32,000 bases of DNA. It comes from an uncultured Oscillibacter sp. (GTDB lineage: Bacteria > Bacillota_A > Clostridia > Oscillospirales > Oscillospiraceae). The position numbers and the translations under genes were made by a program. Numbering within the stretch: the stretch's first letter is position 1; each line of letters opens with the position of its first letter. The notes under the pieces were generated by a model that saw only the letters and a program-made list of their open reading frames with translations, did no database searches and had not been told where the DNA came from. Positions 24,145 to 31,421 of the stretch are shown here, in pieces. Location: the NCBI GenBank assembly GCA_951800675.1, contig CATOKC010000022.1:1-32000 (forward strand), in the 5' to 3' direction.

Positions 24145-25494
24145 TTACAGCTCCGGCAGCTCGTCCAGGTCCAGTTCCTCCGGCAGTTCCTCCGCCGCCC
24201 GGTCCAAATCCGGGGCCTCCAGCACCAGCCGGATGGCCCAGGGGGGCGTTTTCACGGAAAGCGGCGGCTCTCCCAGGAGGATAAAGGCCGTTTCGTAGGG
24301 CGTTCGCTTTTCCGGGTAAATTCCCATGCCGTCGGTGAAGTACACAAGGCCCCGGAGGCTGGTGAAGGCCCCCGCCTCCTGGAGCTTTGCCACATGGTCG
24401 AATACCGGGCGGAAGTCCGTGGCGCTGCCGCCGGTGAGCCGGAAGTTCTCCATATAATTCCGCAGGTCCTCCAGGTCGTGAAGCACATCGTCGGAGCGGA
24501 TCTGGTCGTCGCACTGGATGACGCGGATGTTCACTTTTCTGGTAAAGGTCCCCGCGCTCCGCAAAATCGCGTAGGTGCAGGCCAGGAACTGCCGGACCCG
24601 CTCCCCGGAGGTGGACATGGAGGTGTCCAGGGCGATGACGAAATCCTCGATCCGCTTTTCCTCCCGGGTCTCCGGCGGCTCCACCAGGGGCATATTCCCG
24701 TAAAGCCGGAGGCCGTAGGAGTAGAAGCCGTAGTCAAAGGCGTCCCCATCCACTGCCGCCACCTCCCGGGGGGCGGCGAAGCGGCGGAGAAACGCCCGGT
24801 AGTCCACGTCGTCCCGGACGGCCGCCCGGACCTGCTCCAGCACGGCCTCGCCGCCGGTCCCCTTGTCCGAGAGGACCGTCTCCAGGCCCGTCTGGGCCTT
24901 GCCGGAGAGGTCCCGCCACTTCTGGTCCTGGCGGCGGCTCTGCTCCTTATCGTCCTGCCGCTCCGGGTCCCAGAGCCCGTGGTCGTCCACCAGAAAGGCC
25001 CGCTGGAGCTGGGCGATTTCATACTCCGGCAGGTTCAGCCGCAAAAGGCGGCGGTAGATGCCCTCCGCCGTCAGCACCGGCATGTCCCTCCGGCACTCGC
25101 CGTAAAATTTCCGCTTCCGGGGAGCCGCTCCGGCGTTGAGGCAGGGGTAGTCCAGTTCATCCAGGATACTCTCCACCGCCGCGTCGCAGCTGAGGTCCCA
25201 CAGCTCCGGGACCTTACCCCGTTTTTTCGCCAGGTGCCGGAGCATGCAGTGGAGAATCACATGGAGATAGGCCCGGCAGGTCCACACCCGGCTCCGCAGA
25301 TAGCGGTCCGCCAGCCAGGCCCCGTCGTAGTACAGCGTCTCCCCGTCGGTGGCCAGGGACACCGTGACCCCGCCGCCGGGGACGAAGGCCAGAGCGCAGA
25401 GGGCCGCGTCCAGATAGGGCAGGCTCATATACAGCTCGTTCCGGGAGGCGAAGAGGATGTCCCGCCCAATCCCGGCAAAGTCCTTTTGTTCCAT
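24145..25494 (-). CDS. VWA protein with DUF2201-type metallopeptidase-like domain
   Basis: A protein of 449 residues. The N-terminal domain (about 1-260) resembles the DUF2201 metallopeptidase-like region, but the zinc motif reads H78-V-I-L-H82, so the catalytic Glu of HExxH is absent and the domain is likely non-peptidolytic. The C-terminal half is a von Willebrand A fold with the MIDAS motif D-T-S-M-S (FVIALDTSMSTSGERV), GGSATDFRPVFDHV and YFTDGMG. VWA proteins pair with MoxR ATPases, and one is encoded two genes downstream. ATG 25494 has AAGGG about five bases upstream and starts 16 bases after the stop of the LRR gene. Confidence 0.9.
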   Translation of the reverse strand: MEQKDFAGIGRDILFASRNELYMSLPYLDAALCALAFVPGGGVTVSLATDGETLYYDGAWLADRYLRSRVWTCRAYLHVILHCMLRHLAKKRGKVPELWDLSCDAAVESILDELDYPCLNAGAAPRKRKFYGECRRDMPVLTAEGIYRRLLRLNLPEYEIAQLQRAFLVDDHGLWDPERQDDKEQSRRQDQKWRDLSGKAQTGLETVLSDKGTGGEAVLEQVRAAVRDDVDYRAFLRRFAAPREVAAVDGDAFDYGFYSYGLRLYGNMPLVEPPETREEKRIEDFVIALDTSMSTSGERVRQFLACTYAILRSAGTFTRKVNIRVIQCDDQIRSDDVLHDLEDLRNYMENFRLTGGSATDFRPVFDHVAKLQEAGAFTSLRGLVYFTDGMGIYPEKRTPYETAFILLGEPPLSVKTPPWAIRLVLEAPDLDRAAEELPEELDLDELPEL

Positions 25495-25510
25495 AAAACC
25501 CTTGGCCCTT

Positions 25511-26497
25511 CTATAATGTAAAGGATTTTTCCGCTCCGGTGGGGAAGCGGCGGTGCTGCTCCTCCAGCAAAGCCGCCAGGGCCGCCGTGGCTCCCCGCTC
25601 CCGGGCCAGGGCACAGGCGTCCAGGAGGGTTTCCCGGTCCGGCTCCGTCAGCTCCAGAAGGAAAGGGAGGGCTTCCCCTTCTTCCAGCAGGAGGCGGAGG
25701 GCCTCCCCGGCGTGTTCCTTTAAATAGGCCCGGTAGCCCGCCGCCGCCCCCTCCGCCAAATCCACCGGCCAGCGTAGGCGCCGCCAGGCAAGGCGCAGGG
25801 CGGCGGATTCGTCGTGCTCCATCCCCAGAAAGTCTTGCCAAAGGCCGTCGTACTCCTTGAGGGACAGGCGTTTTTGACGGAAGCAGTGGTGATAGGGGTA
25901 GCCCGCGCCGGAGATGAAGTAATCGAAATGATGGGCGGGGCAGTTTTCTTCATAGAGCTCTGTATACTCCGGGAACAGCAGACGGGCGGTCTCCCCGCCG
26001 GGGCCGTAAACGGTTACGTCCAGCTCGCGGCTGAGCTCCCCGGCGAACCAGGCCAGGGCCTCCCCCTGGTCCGGGCCTGTCCGGGTCAGGTGGAGGGTAT
26101 CCAGGCTGCGGCAGTTCATCAGCGCGCCGCCGCCCCAGCGGGACACGCCGTCGTGAATACGGAGGGTGCTTAAGGCGGAGCAGTTCAACAGGGCGTAGTC
26201 CCCCACGGCCTTGAGGGTCTGCGGCAGGGTCAGGTCCCGGAGGCTCCGGTTGTCCCAGGCTGCCCCCTCCTCCGGAGGGATGCAGGTGATTTGGAGGGTT
26301 TCCGCCCCGGCGGGCAGGGGAGCTGTTTGCCGGTCCGGGGCCAGGGCCCGGTCTCCCAGGGCCGTCACCGGCAGGCCGAGCAGCTCCTCCGGCAGGACGG
26401 CCCGGGCGTCGGGGGTCCCGGCCCGGAGAAGGGTGACGCCGCCGCCCTCCCGGCGGAAAACCAGCTTCCAATTGCTTGCGCCGCTGACGGTTTCCAT
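25511..26497 (-). CDS. Leucine-rich-repeat (BspA-like) protein, first gene of the run
   Basis: A protein of 328 residues. The first half has short leucine-rich repeats of the BspA type (RSLRDLTLPQTLKAVGDYAL, CSALSTLRIHDGV, CRSLDTLHLTRTG). The second half is helical and charged (ALRLAWRRLRWPVDLAEGAA, LLEEGEALPFLLELTEPDRE). There is no signal peptide or cell-wall anchor, so it is probably cytoplasmic, unlike most BspA-like surface proteins. ATG 26497 has AAGGAGG nine bases upstream. It is the promoter-proximal gene of a run with the VWA, nitroreductase and AAA+ genes, so it may recognise a partner of that system. Confidence 0.75.
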   Translation of the reverse strand: METVSGASNWKLVFRREGGGVTLLRAGTPDARAVLPEELLGLPVTALGDRALAPDRQTAPLPAGAETLQITCIPPEEGAAWDNRSLRDLTLPQTLKAVGDYALLNCSALSTLRIHDGVSRWGGGALMNCRSLDTLHLTRTGPDQGEALAWFAGELSRELDVTVYGPGGETARLLFPEYTELYEENCPAHHFDYFISGAGYPYHHCFRQKRLSLKEYDGLWQDFLGMEHDESAALRLAWRRLRWPVDLAEGAAAGYRAYLKEHAGEALRLLLEEGEALPFLLELTEPDRETLLDACALARERGATAALAALLEEQHRRFPTGAEKSFTL

Positions 26498-26529
26498 AAG
26501 CCCGCGCCTCCTTCCGTTTTTCCAGAGGT

Positions 26530-26535
26530 AGTATA
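26530..26535 (-). promoter_or_regulatory. Extended -10 promoter element of the LRR gene
   Basis: TGGTATACT on the minus strand, about 33 bases before the start codon. The -35 partner is weak, so the extended TG may compensate. Confidence 0.4.
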
Positions 26536-26583
26536 CCACAGGCGGGAGCAATTTCCTAGCCAAAATTTTTTTCATCGCCCCCC

Positions 26584-26611
26584 TTGACAAACTGTTCATT
26601 CTGTGTATACT
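26584..26611 (+). promoter_or_regulatory. SigA promoter of the GntR-ABC operon
   Basis: Consensus TTGACA (26584-26589) and TATACT (26606-26611), 16 bases apart, about 30 bases before the regulator start. The regulator's likely operator overlaps it. Confidence 0.85.
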
Positions 26612-26623
26612 GTATATGAACAG
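26592..26623 (+). promoter_or_regulatory. Dyad operator, probable GntR/YtrA binding site
   Basis: CTGTTCAT (26592-26599) and its exact inverse ATGAACAG (26616-26623), 16 bases apart, cover the -10 region and the spacer of the promoter. GntR-family proteins of the YtrA type usually repress their own operon through such sites, so autoregulation is likely. Confidence 0.65.
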
Positions 26624-26641
26624 TGAAACGGAGGAACTTCC

Positions 26642-27022
26642 ATGGAAATCATCATCCGCAACACCGGGGGCCAGCCCATCTATGAGCAGATCTACTCCCA
26701 GCTCAAGGCCCAGATCATCGCCGGGGTACTGACCCCGGGGGAGGCCCTGCCCTCCATCCGGGCCCTGGCCAAGGATTTGAAAATCTCCGTCATCACCACC
26801 AAGCGGGCCTATGACGAGCTGGAGGCCGAGGGCTTCCTCTACACCGTGGCCGGGAAGGGCTGCTTTGTGGCGGAGAAAAATCTGGACCTGATCCGGGAGC
26901 AGCAGCTCAAGGAGCTGGAAAACCACCTGACCGCCGCCGCGGGACTGGCGAAGAGCTGTTCCGTGACGGTGGAGCAACTGATCGACATGCTGCGCGTCCT
27001 GTTAGAGGAGGAGAACGTATGA
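26642..27022 (+). CDS. GntR-family regulator, YtrA subfamily
   Basis: A DNA-binding repressor of 126 residues. The winged helix-turn-helix covers about residues 1-75: GGQPIYEQIYSQLKAQIIAG, LTPGEALPSIRALAKDLKIS and TTKRAYDELEAEGFLYTVAG. The short helical C-terminus (about 50 residues) is typical of the YtrA subfamily, which lacks a full ligand domain and controls neighbouring ABC transporters. ATG 26642 has GGAGG six bases upstream. Its stop overlaps the ABC ATPase start by four bases. Confidence 0.93.
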   Translation: MEIIIRNTGGQPIYEQIYSQLKAQIIAGVLTPGEALPSIRALAKDLKISVITTKRAYDELEAEGFLYTVAGKGCFVAEKNLDLIREQQLKELENHLTAAAGLAKSCSVTVEQLIDMLRVLLEEENV

Positions 27023-27867
27023 ACGCCATTGAACTGAACCATATCTGCAAGTCCTTTGGAGAATTTGCCATCCGGGATTTGAGCCTCACGGTGCCCAGCG
27101 GCACCATCTGCGGCCTGGTGGGGGAGAACGGCGCGGGAAAATCCACCACCATCCGCCTGCTGATGAACGCCCTCCGCCCCGACGGCGGGACCGCCAGGGT
27201 TTTGGGGGTGGATGTGTCCTCCCCGGAGTTCCGGGCCGTGAAGGAGGACGTGGGCGTCGTTTTGGACGAGGCGTATTACCCGGAAACCCTCACCGCCGTC
27301 CAGGTGGGGAAGGTGATGGCGGGGACCTACAAGCGCTGGGACCAGGGGACCTACGACGGCTACCTCCGCCGCTTCGACCTGCCGGGGAAGAAGCCCTTTA
27401 AGGACTTTTCCCGGGGCATGAAGATGAAGCTGGCCATCGCCGTGGCCCTGAGCCACCAGCCAAAGCTGCTGATTCTGGACGAGGCGACCTCCGGTCTGGA
27501 CCCCATCGTCCGGGACGAGGTGCTGGAGATTTTCAACGAGTTCACCCGGGAGGAGGACCACTCCATTTTGATCTCCTCCCATATCCTCAGCGATTTGGAG
27601 AAGCTCTGTGATTACATTGCCTTCCTGCACAGGGGACAGCTCCTCTTTTGCGACGAGAAGGACCAGCTTCTGGAGACCTACGGCGTCTTCGCCGGGACGG
27701 CGGAGCAGCTGGAGAGCCTCCGGGAGGAGGCCGTCCTGGGCCGGGAGGCCAGCGGTTACGGCGGGGTCCGGGCCCTGGTCCGGCGGGAGGAGGTCCCGGC
27801 GGGCCTGGAGCTGGAGCGGGCGACGGTGGAGGATATCATCCTCTTTATGGTGAAAGGAGCGAAATGA
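27019..27867 (+). CDS. ABC transporter ATP-binding protein
   Basis: Nucleotide-binding subunit of 282 residues. Walker A GENGAGKST (35-43), signature FSRGMKMKLAIAVALSHQPK (degenerate relative of LSGGQ: SRGMK), Walker B LLILDEATSGLD and the switch His SSHILSDLEKLCD are present. The remaining 60 residues form a C-terminal tail. The S-R-G-M-K signature is common in the YtrB/BcrA group linked to YtrA regulators. The start overlaps the regulator stop by four bases and the stop overlaps the permease start. Confidence 0.93.
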   Translation: MNAIELNHICKSFGEFAIRDLSLTVPSGTICGLVGENGAGKSTTIRLLMNALRPDGGTARVLGVDVSSPEFRAVKEDVGVVLDEAYYPETLTAVQVGKVMAGTYKRWDQGTYDGYLRRFDLPGKKPFKDFSRGMKMKLAIAVALSHQPKLLILDEATSGLDPIVRDEVLEIFNEFTREEDHSILISSHILSDLEKLCDYIAFLHRGQLLFCDEKDQLLETYGVFAGTAEQLESLREEAVLGREASGYGGVRALVRREEVPAGLELERATVEDIILFMVKGAK

Positions 27868-28454
27868 TGAAAGCGCTGGTACAGAAGGATTTCTATGTGA
27901 TCTGGAAGCAGATGAGAATTTTTGTCCTGGTGTTGGTGCTGCTGTCCATGGTGAACAGCGCGTTCAATACGGTGTTCCTGGTGGTCTGGTGCTCCATGCT
28001 GCCCTATACGGCCATGGCCTATGACGAGCGGAGCCATTGGAATCAGCTGGCGGCCATGATGCCCTATTCCAAGCGGGATATCGTGCTGAGCAAGTACGTG
28101 CTGGGCTGGATTTGCATAGCGGTGTCGGGGGTGTTCTGCCTGGCGGTGCAGGCGGCGTCGGGGATTTTTTCGGGAAGCGCGCCCAGTGTTCCCACCCTGC
28201 TGGCGAGCCTTTGCTTGGGAATCATCACCCTGGATATCACCTTACCGGCGGTGCTGCGCTTCGGCGTGGAGAGGGGAAGGATGATTTTTATGGTGGTGAT
28301 CTTCGGCGTGGCGATCTCCATAGGGATTCTTGTGGACATGGTGGATGAACTCCCCAGCCTGCCCGTTCCCCTGGTGGTGCTGCTTCCCCTAGGGGCGGCG
28401 GCGGGAACGGCGCTTTCCATCCCGCTGTCCATGAAGCTGTACAAGGAGAATTGA
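27864..28454 (+). CDS. ABC-2 type permease
   Basis: Membrane subunit of 196 residues with about six hydrophobic segments (IFVLVLVLLSMVNSAFNTVF, YVLGWICIAVSGVFCLAVQA, MIFMVVIFGVAISIGILVDM), of the small ABC2_membrane_5 type. The block TAMAYDERSHWNQLAAMMPY matches the loop of that family. The start is ATG 27864, which overlaps the ATPase stop (ATGATGA); ATG 27867 is an alternative. AAAGGAG lies four to seven bases upstream. The transported substrate is unknown. Confidence 0.88.
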   Translation: MMKALVQKDFYVIWKQMRIFVLVLVLLSMVNSAFNTVFLVVWCSMLPYTAMAYDERSHWNQLAAMMPYSKRDIVLSKYVLGWICIAVSGVFCLAVQAASGIFSGSAPSVPTLLASLCLGIITLDITLPAVLRFGVERGRMIFMVVIFGVAISIGILVDMVDELPSLPVPLVVLLPLGAAAGTALSIPLSMKLYKEN

Positions 28455-28469
28455 AAGGAGAGGTACGCA

Positions 28470-28559
28470 ATGCCCCATGTACCCAATAATCTGCTGCTGC
28501 TTCTGCTGCTTTTGCCGCTTGCGGACCGGCTGTGGAAGGTGTGGAAGGACCACCATTAA
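28470..28559 (+). CDS. 29-residue Leu-rich micropeptide
   Basis: A short frame with a strong ribosome binding site: AAAGGAGA eight bases before ATG 28470, starting 15 bases after the permease stop. It reads MPHVPNN, then eight leucines and PLADRLWKVWKDHH, so it is a hydrophobic stretch followed by an amphipathic, Trp-containing, cationic tail, shaped like a membrane micropeptide. It is followed by the zinc-ribbon gene 11 bases later. It could be a regulator of the ABC exporter. No family is known to me, and translation is predicted only from the ribosome binding site and operon spacing. Confidence 0.6.
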   Translation: MPHVPNNLLLLLLLLPLADRLWKVWKDHH

Positions 28560-28570
28560 GGAGAAGTGAC

Positions 28571-28789
28571 ATGAAAAATACCAAGCGCTGCCCCGTCTGC
28601 GGCTCCACGGACGTCATTCGGGTCCCGGACGACGCCCACCGCTACCTCTCCAACGGCATCTTCCTCACCCGGGCGCTGATGGTAAAGCGGATTCCCGTGG
28701 CCCGCTATGTCTGCCATGACTGCGGATACCTGGAAAACTGGGTGGAGAACCAGCACGAACGGGACGAGATCAAGCGGGCCTGGGGATAA
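28571..28789 (+). CDS. Small zinc-ribbon protein
   Basis: A protein of 72 residues. Two cysteine pairs make a zinc ribbon: RCPVCGSTDVIRV near the start and YVCHDCGYLENWVE after about 35 residues. There is no membrane segment. Start ATG 28571 has AAGGAG seven bases upstream, in preference to an ATG upstream that overlaps the micropeptide. It is the last gene of the GntR-ABC operon and is followed by a strong hairpin. The role is unknown; a zinc-binding adaptor of the exporter is possible. Confidence 0.8.
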   Translation: MKNTKRCPVCGSTDVIRVPDDAHRYLSNGIFLTRALMVKRIPVARYVCHDCGYLENWVENQHERDEIKRAWG

Positions 28790-28794
28790 CCGGC

Positions 28795-28822
28795 GGGCCC
28801 TCCGCCTTATGGCGGAGGGCCC
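28795..28822 (+). terminator. Bidirectional terminator between the zinc-ribbon and ferritin-like genes
   Basis: Perfect 12-base stem GGGCCCTCCGCC / GGCGGAGGGCCC with loop TTAT, followed by GTTTCCTC. It starts six bases past the zinc-ribbon stop and ends seven bases before the stop of the convergent gene. Confidence 0.7.
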
Positions 28823-28828
28823 GTTTCC

Positions 28829-29542
28829 TCATGCGTTTTGCAGGCTTCTTTGCAGCAGTCCCATCAGGGTTTCCGCATGGGCGTAGGACTGCTTGCTCAT
28901 CTCCTCGAAGAGCTTCGTCAGACAGGGGTCCATGGTGTCCTCGGCGGAGCGGGCGTAGTTGAAGCCGCTGCACGCCGCCGCGTGATAGCGCTCCCGGAGG
29001 GCGGGGCACCAGCGGCCCGCGTAGATGCGCTCCGCGCTGACGCTGGGGCGGTAGCGCCGGCCGGTGATGAGGTAGTGGGCCGCCATCAGCCGCCGGGCCT
29101 GGTCCTGGAGGTCCGCCGCCATGTCCCGCAGGGGCTTCCGGGCCCAGGAGGGGGCCTGGCGGGTCAGGGCCAGAAGATAGCGCCGGTCCGACAGGGCCGC
29201 TTCGATGTAGCCGGTGATGACCTCCAGCATCTCCTCCGCCTCGGTGCCCATGCAGCAGGGATTTTGTTCCGCGCCGGGAAGCGAGGCGTCGGGACCCGCG
29301 GGAACGGGAACGGCGGGGGCCTCCGGCGCGGCGGGGAGGACGGTAAGGGCCGGGGCGGCGGGAATCGCGGAAGCCTCGGACCGGGCGGAGGCCGCCGTCT
29401 GGGCGGGGGCCGTCTGCTGAGCGGCAGTCGCCGTCTGGGCCGCCATGCCGGGGTAGGGCTCCAGGTTGGGGGCGACCCGCTGCCAGATGCGGTCATACTG
29501 TCGAAAATCGTAAACTTCCGGTGTTTGGGGCATATGTTCCAT
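28829..29542 (-). CDS. Ferritin-like domain protein with Ala/Pro-rich linker
   Basis: A protein of 237 residues. Residues 1-30 (MEHMPQTPEVYDFRQYDRIW, QRVAPNLEPYP) are an exposed head. Residues about 32-95 form an Ala/Pro/Thr-rich linker (AAQTATAAQQTAPAQTAASA). The C-terminal half is a four-helix bundle like rubrerythrin or spore-coat ferritin proteins: EEMLEVITGYIEAALSDRRY, ALTRQAPSWARKPLRDMAAD, LMAAHYLITGRRYRPSVSAE, RERYHAAACSGFNYARSAED and LFEEMSKQSYAHAETLMGLL. The metal ligands are only partly recognisable, so iron binding is not certain. The start ATG 29542 has AAGGAGG eight bases upstream. Confidence 0.75.
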   Translation of the reverse strand: MEHMPQTPEVYDFRQYDRIWQRVAPNLEPYPGMAAQTATAAQQTAPAQTAASARSEASAIPAAPALTVLPAAPEAPAVPVPAGPDASLPGAEQNPCCMGTEAEEMLEVITGYIEAALSDRRYLLALTRQAPSWARKPLRDMAADLQDQARRLMAAHYLITGRRYRPSVSAERIYAGRWCPALRERYHAAACSGFNYARSAEDTMDPCLTKLFEEMSKQSYAHAETLMGLLQRSLQNA

Positions 29543-29594
29543 GAGAGGTCCCTCCTTTTCCTCCCAGTCTATGCAAAGGGTAAAAAAATGGTTC

Positions 29595-29612
29595 CTGTTG
29601 CGCCTGCAACAG
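29595..29612. promoter_or_regulatory. Inverted repeat between the ferritin-like gene and sufC
   Basis: CTGTTGC and GCAACAG are perfect inverse copies with a four-base spacer. It lies in the 184-base divergent region between the ferritin-like gene and sufC, where an operator would sit. The factor is unknown. Confidence 0.35.
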
Positions 29613-29662
29613 ATAAGAGGGGCGTTTTTGGGTAAAATGTAGAAGAAAACCCAAGGCATTCG

Positions 29663-29691
29663 TTGCATTCTCCCGTTATATCTGGTAGAAT
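29663..29691 (+). promoter_or_regulatory. SigA-type promoter of sufC-sufB
   Basis: TTGCAT (29663-29668) and TAGAAT (29686-29691), 17 bases apart, about 36 bases before the sufC start. Confidence 0.6.
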
Positions 29692-29726
29692 GCTGTCTGA
29701 CACAGCAAGCAAAGGAGGATTCCCCC

Positions 29727-30467
29727 ATGCTGGAACTGAGACACCTCAGCTACGCCGTTCACGAGGACGGCGGGGAGCTGGGCATTTTGAACGATATCTC
29801 CCTCACCGTCGGCGATGGGCGGCTGGTGGTCTTTACCGGCCCCAACGGCGGCGGAAAAACCACCCTGGCGAAAAGCATCATGGGTCTGGTGAAGCCCACC
29901 GCCGGGCGGATACTCTGGAACGGGCAGGACGTCACGGACCTGGGCATCACCGAGCGGGCGAAGCTGGGCATCAGCTACGGCTTCCAGCAGCCCCCCCGGT
30001 TCAAGGGGCTGACGGTCCGGGACCTGCTGACCCTGGCCAGCGGAGACGGGACGCTCTCCAAGGACCGCTGCTGCCAGTACCTCACCCGGGTGGGTCTGTG
30101 CGCCAACGACTACCTGGACCGGGAGGTGGACGCCTCCCTCTCCGGCGGCGAGGTGAAGCGCATTGAAATCGCCTCCATCCTGGCGAGAAACGCGAAACTC
30201 ATGATTTTTGACGAGCCGGAGGCGGGCATCGACCTGTGGTCCTTCGCCCGGCTGACGGAGACCTTCGAGCAGCTCCACGCCGCCGGAGGGGCCACCATGA
30301 TTATCATTTCCCACCAGGAGCGGATCATCTCCCTGGCGGATGAGGTCATCGTGGTGGGGGACGGGCAGCTCCGTCACCGGGGAACCCCGGCGGAGATTCT
30401 GCCCCAGATTCTGGCGGACACCCTGGGCACCTGCCCGGTTTTGCGGAAGGAGGCGATGGCACAATGA
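29727..30467 (+). CDS. sufC: Fe-S cluster assembly ATPase SufC
   Basis: ABC-type ATPase of the SUF Fe-S assembly scaffold; 246 residues, full length. Walker A GPNGGGKTT (about 36-44), signature LSGGEVKRIEIASI (S-G-G-E-x-K-R-x-E, characteristic of SufC), Walker B LMIFDEPEAGIDLW and the switch His IISHQERI are visible. The cytoplasmic subunit works with SufB/SufD. ATG 29727 has AAAGGAGG about eight bases upstream. The stop overlaps the next gene start (ATGATGG). Confidence 0.93.
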   Translation: MLELRHLSYAVHEDGGELGILNDISLTVGDGRLVVFTGPNGGGKTTLAKSIMGLVKPTAGRILWNGQDVTDLGITERAKLGISYGFQQPPRFKGLTVRDLLTLASGDGTLSKDRCCQYLTRVGLCANDYLDREVDASLSGGEVKRIEIASILARNAKLMIFDEPEAGIDLWSFARLTETFEQLHAAGGATMIIISHQERIISLADEVIVVGDGQLRHRGTPAEILPQILADTLGTCPVLRKEAMAQ

Positions 30468-31387
30468 TGGATACCGAGATCGATCGCGGCTTACTGGAAA
30501 AGATCACGGACCTCATTGGCAAGCCCGTGGGGGCCTTCAACATCCGCAAGGACTCCGGCTGTGACGGCCGCCAGTCCACGGAGCACATTGAAATTACCTC
30601 TAAGGAGGACAAGCCCGGCATCGACATCCGGGTCAAGCCCGGCACCGTGGGGGAGACCTGCTATATTCCCGTCATCATCACAAAGTCCGGCCTCCGGGAG
30701 ATGGTCTATAACGACTTCTTCATCGGCGAGGGCTGTGATGTGGACATTGTGGCGGGCTGCGGCATTCACAACTGCGGTGGGGAGGAGTCCCGCCACGACG
30801 GCGTCCATACCTTCTACGTGGGCAAGGGCTCCCGGGTCCGCTACACCGAGAAGCACTACGGCGAGGGGGACGGAACCGGAGGCCGGATCATGAACCCCCA
30901 GACGGTGGTCTACCTGGAGGAGGGGGCCTCCATCCAGATGGAGACCGTTCAAATCCGGGGCATTGATTCCACCAAGCGCTCCACGAAAATCGTCTGCGGC
31001 AAGGGAGCCGAGGCTGTGGTTACGGAGCGGCTGCTGACCCACGGAGACCAGACGGCGGAGAGCGACATGGAGATCATTCTGGACGGCGAGGATTCCAAGG
31101 GCAGGGTGATTTCCCGCTCCGTGGCGCAGGACCGATCGGAGCAGGTGTTTTACCCCCGTATGGTGGGCAATGCCCCGTGCTTCGGCCATGTCCAGTGCGA
31201 CTCCATCATCATGGGGACGGCTAAAATCAAGTCCATCCCCGCCATCACCGCCAACTGCACCGAGGCTCAGCTGGTCCACGAGGCGGCCATCGGCAAGATT
31301 GCCGGGGACCAGCTTTTGAAGCTGGAGACCCTGGGCCTTACCGAGGAGGAGGCTGAGGACTGCATCCTCAAGGGCTTCCTGGCCTGA
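30464..31387 (+). CDS. SufB/SufD-family Fe-S scaffold, minimal two-gene type
   Basis: A protein of 307 residues in the SufB/SufD family that holds a nascent cluster. It is shorter than typical SufB (about 470) because the N-terminal part is missing, as in the minimal SmsCB-type pairs described in archaea and anaerobic bacteria. Beta-helix blocks ESRHDGVHTFYVGKGSRVRY, YTEKHYGEGDGTGGRIMNPQ, GRVISRSVAQDRSEQVFYPR and the C-terminal ANCTEAQLVHEAAIGKIAGD with LGLTEEEAEDCILKGFL are typical. It has cysteines at DSGCDGRQ, GETCYIPV, GEGCDVDI, AGCGIHNCGG, IVCGKG, APCFGHVQC, ANCTEA and EDCILK. No sufS, sufU or sufD follows in the window. Confidence 0.88.
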   Translation: MMDTEIDRGLLEKITDLIGKPVGAFNIRKDSGCDGRQSTEHIEITSKEDKPGIDIRVKPGTVGETCYIPVIITKSGLREMVYNDFFIGEGCDVDIVAGCGIHNCGGEESRHDGVHTFYVGKGSRVRYTEKHYGEGDGTGGRIMNPQTVVYLEEGASIQMETVQIRGIDSTKRSTKIVCGKGAEAVVTERLLTHGDQTAESDMEIILDGEDSKGRVISRSVAQDRSEQVFYPRMVGNAPCFGHVQCDSIIMGTAKIKSIPAITANCTEAQLVHEAAIGKIAGDQLLKLETLGLTEEEAEDCILKGFLA

Positions 31388-31421
31388 GGGCGCATATCCA
31401 AGTGAAGCAGAGGCTCGAACG

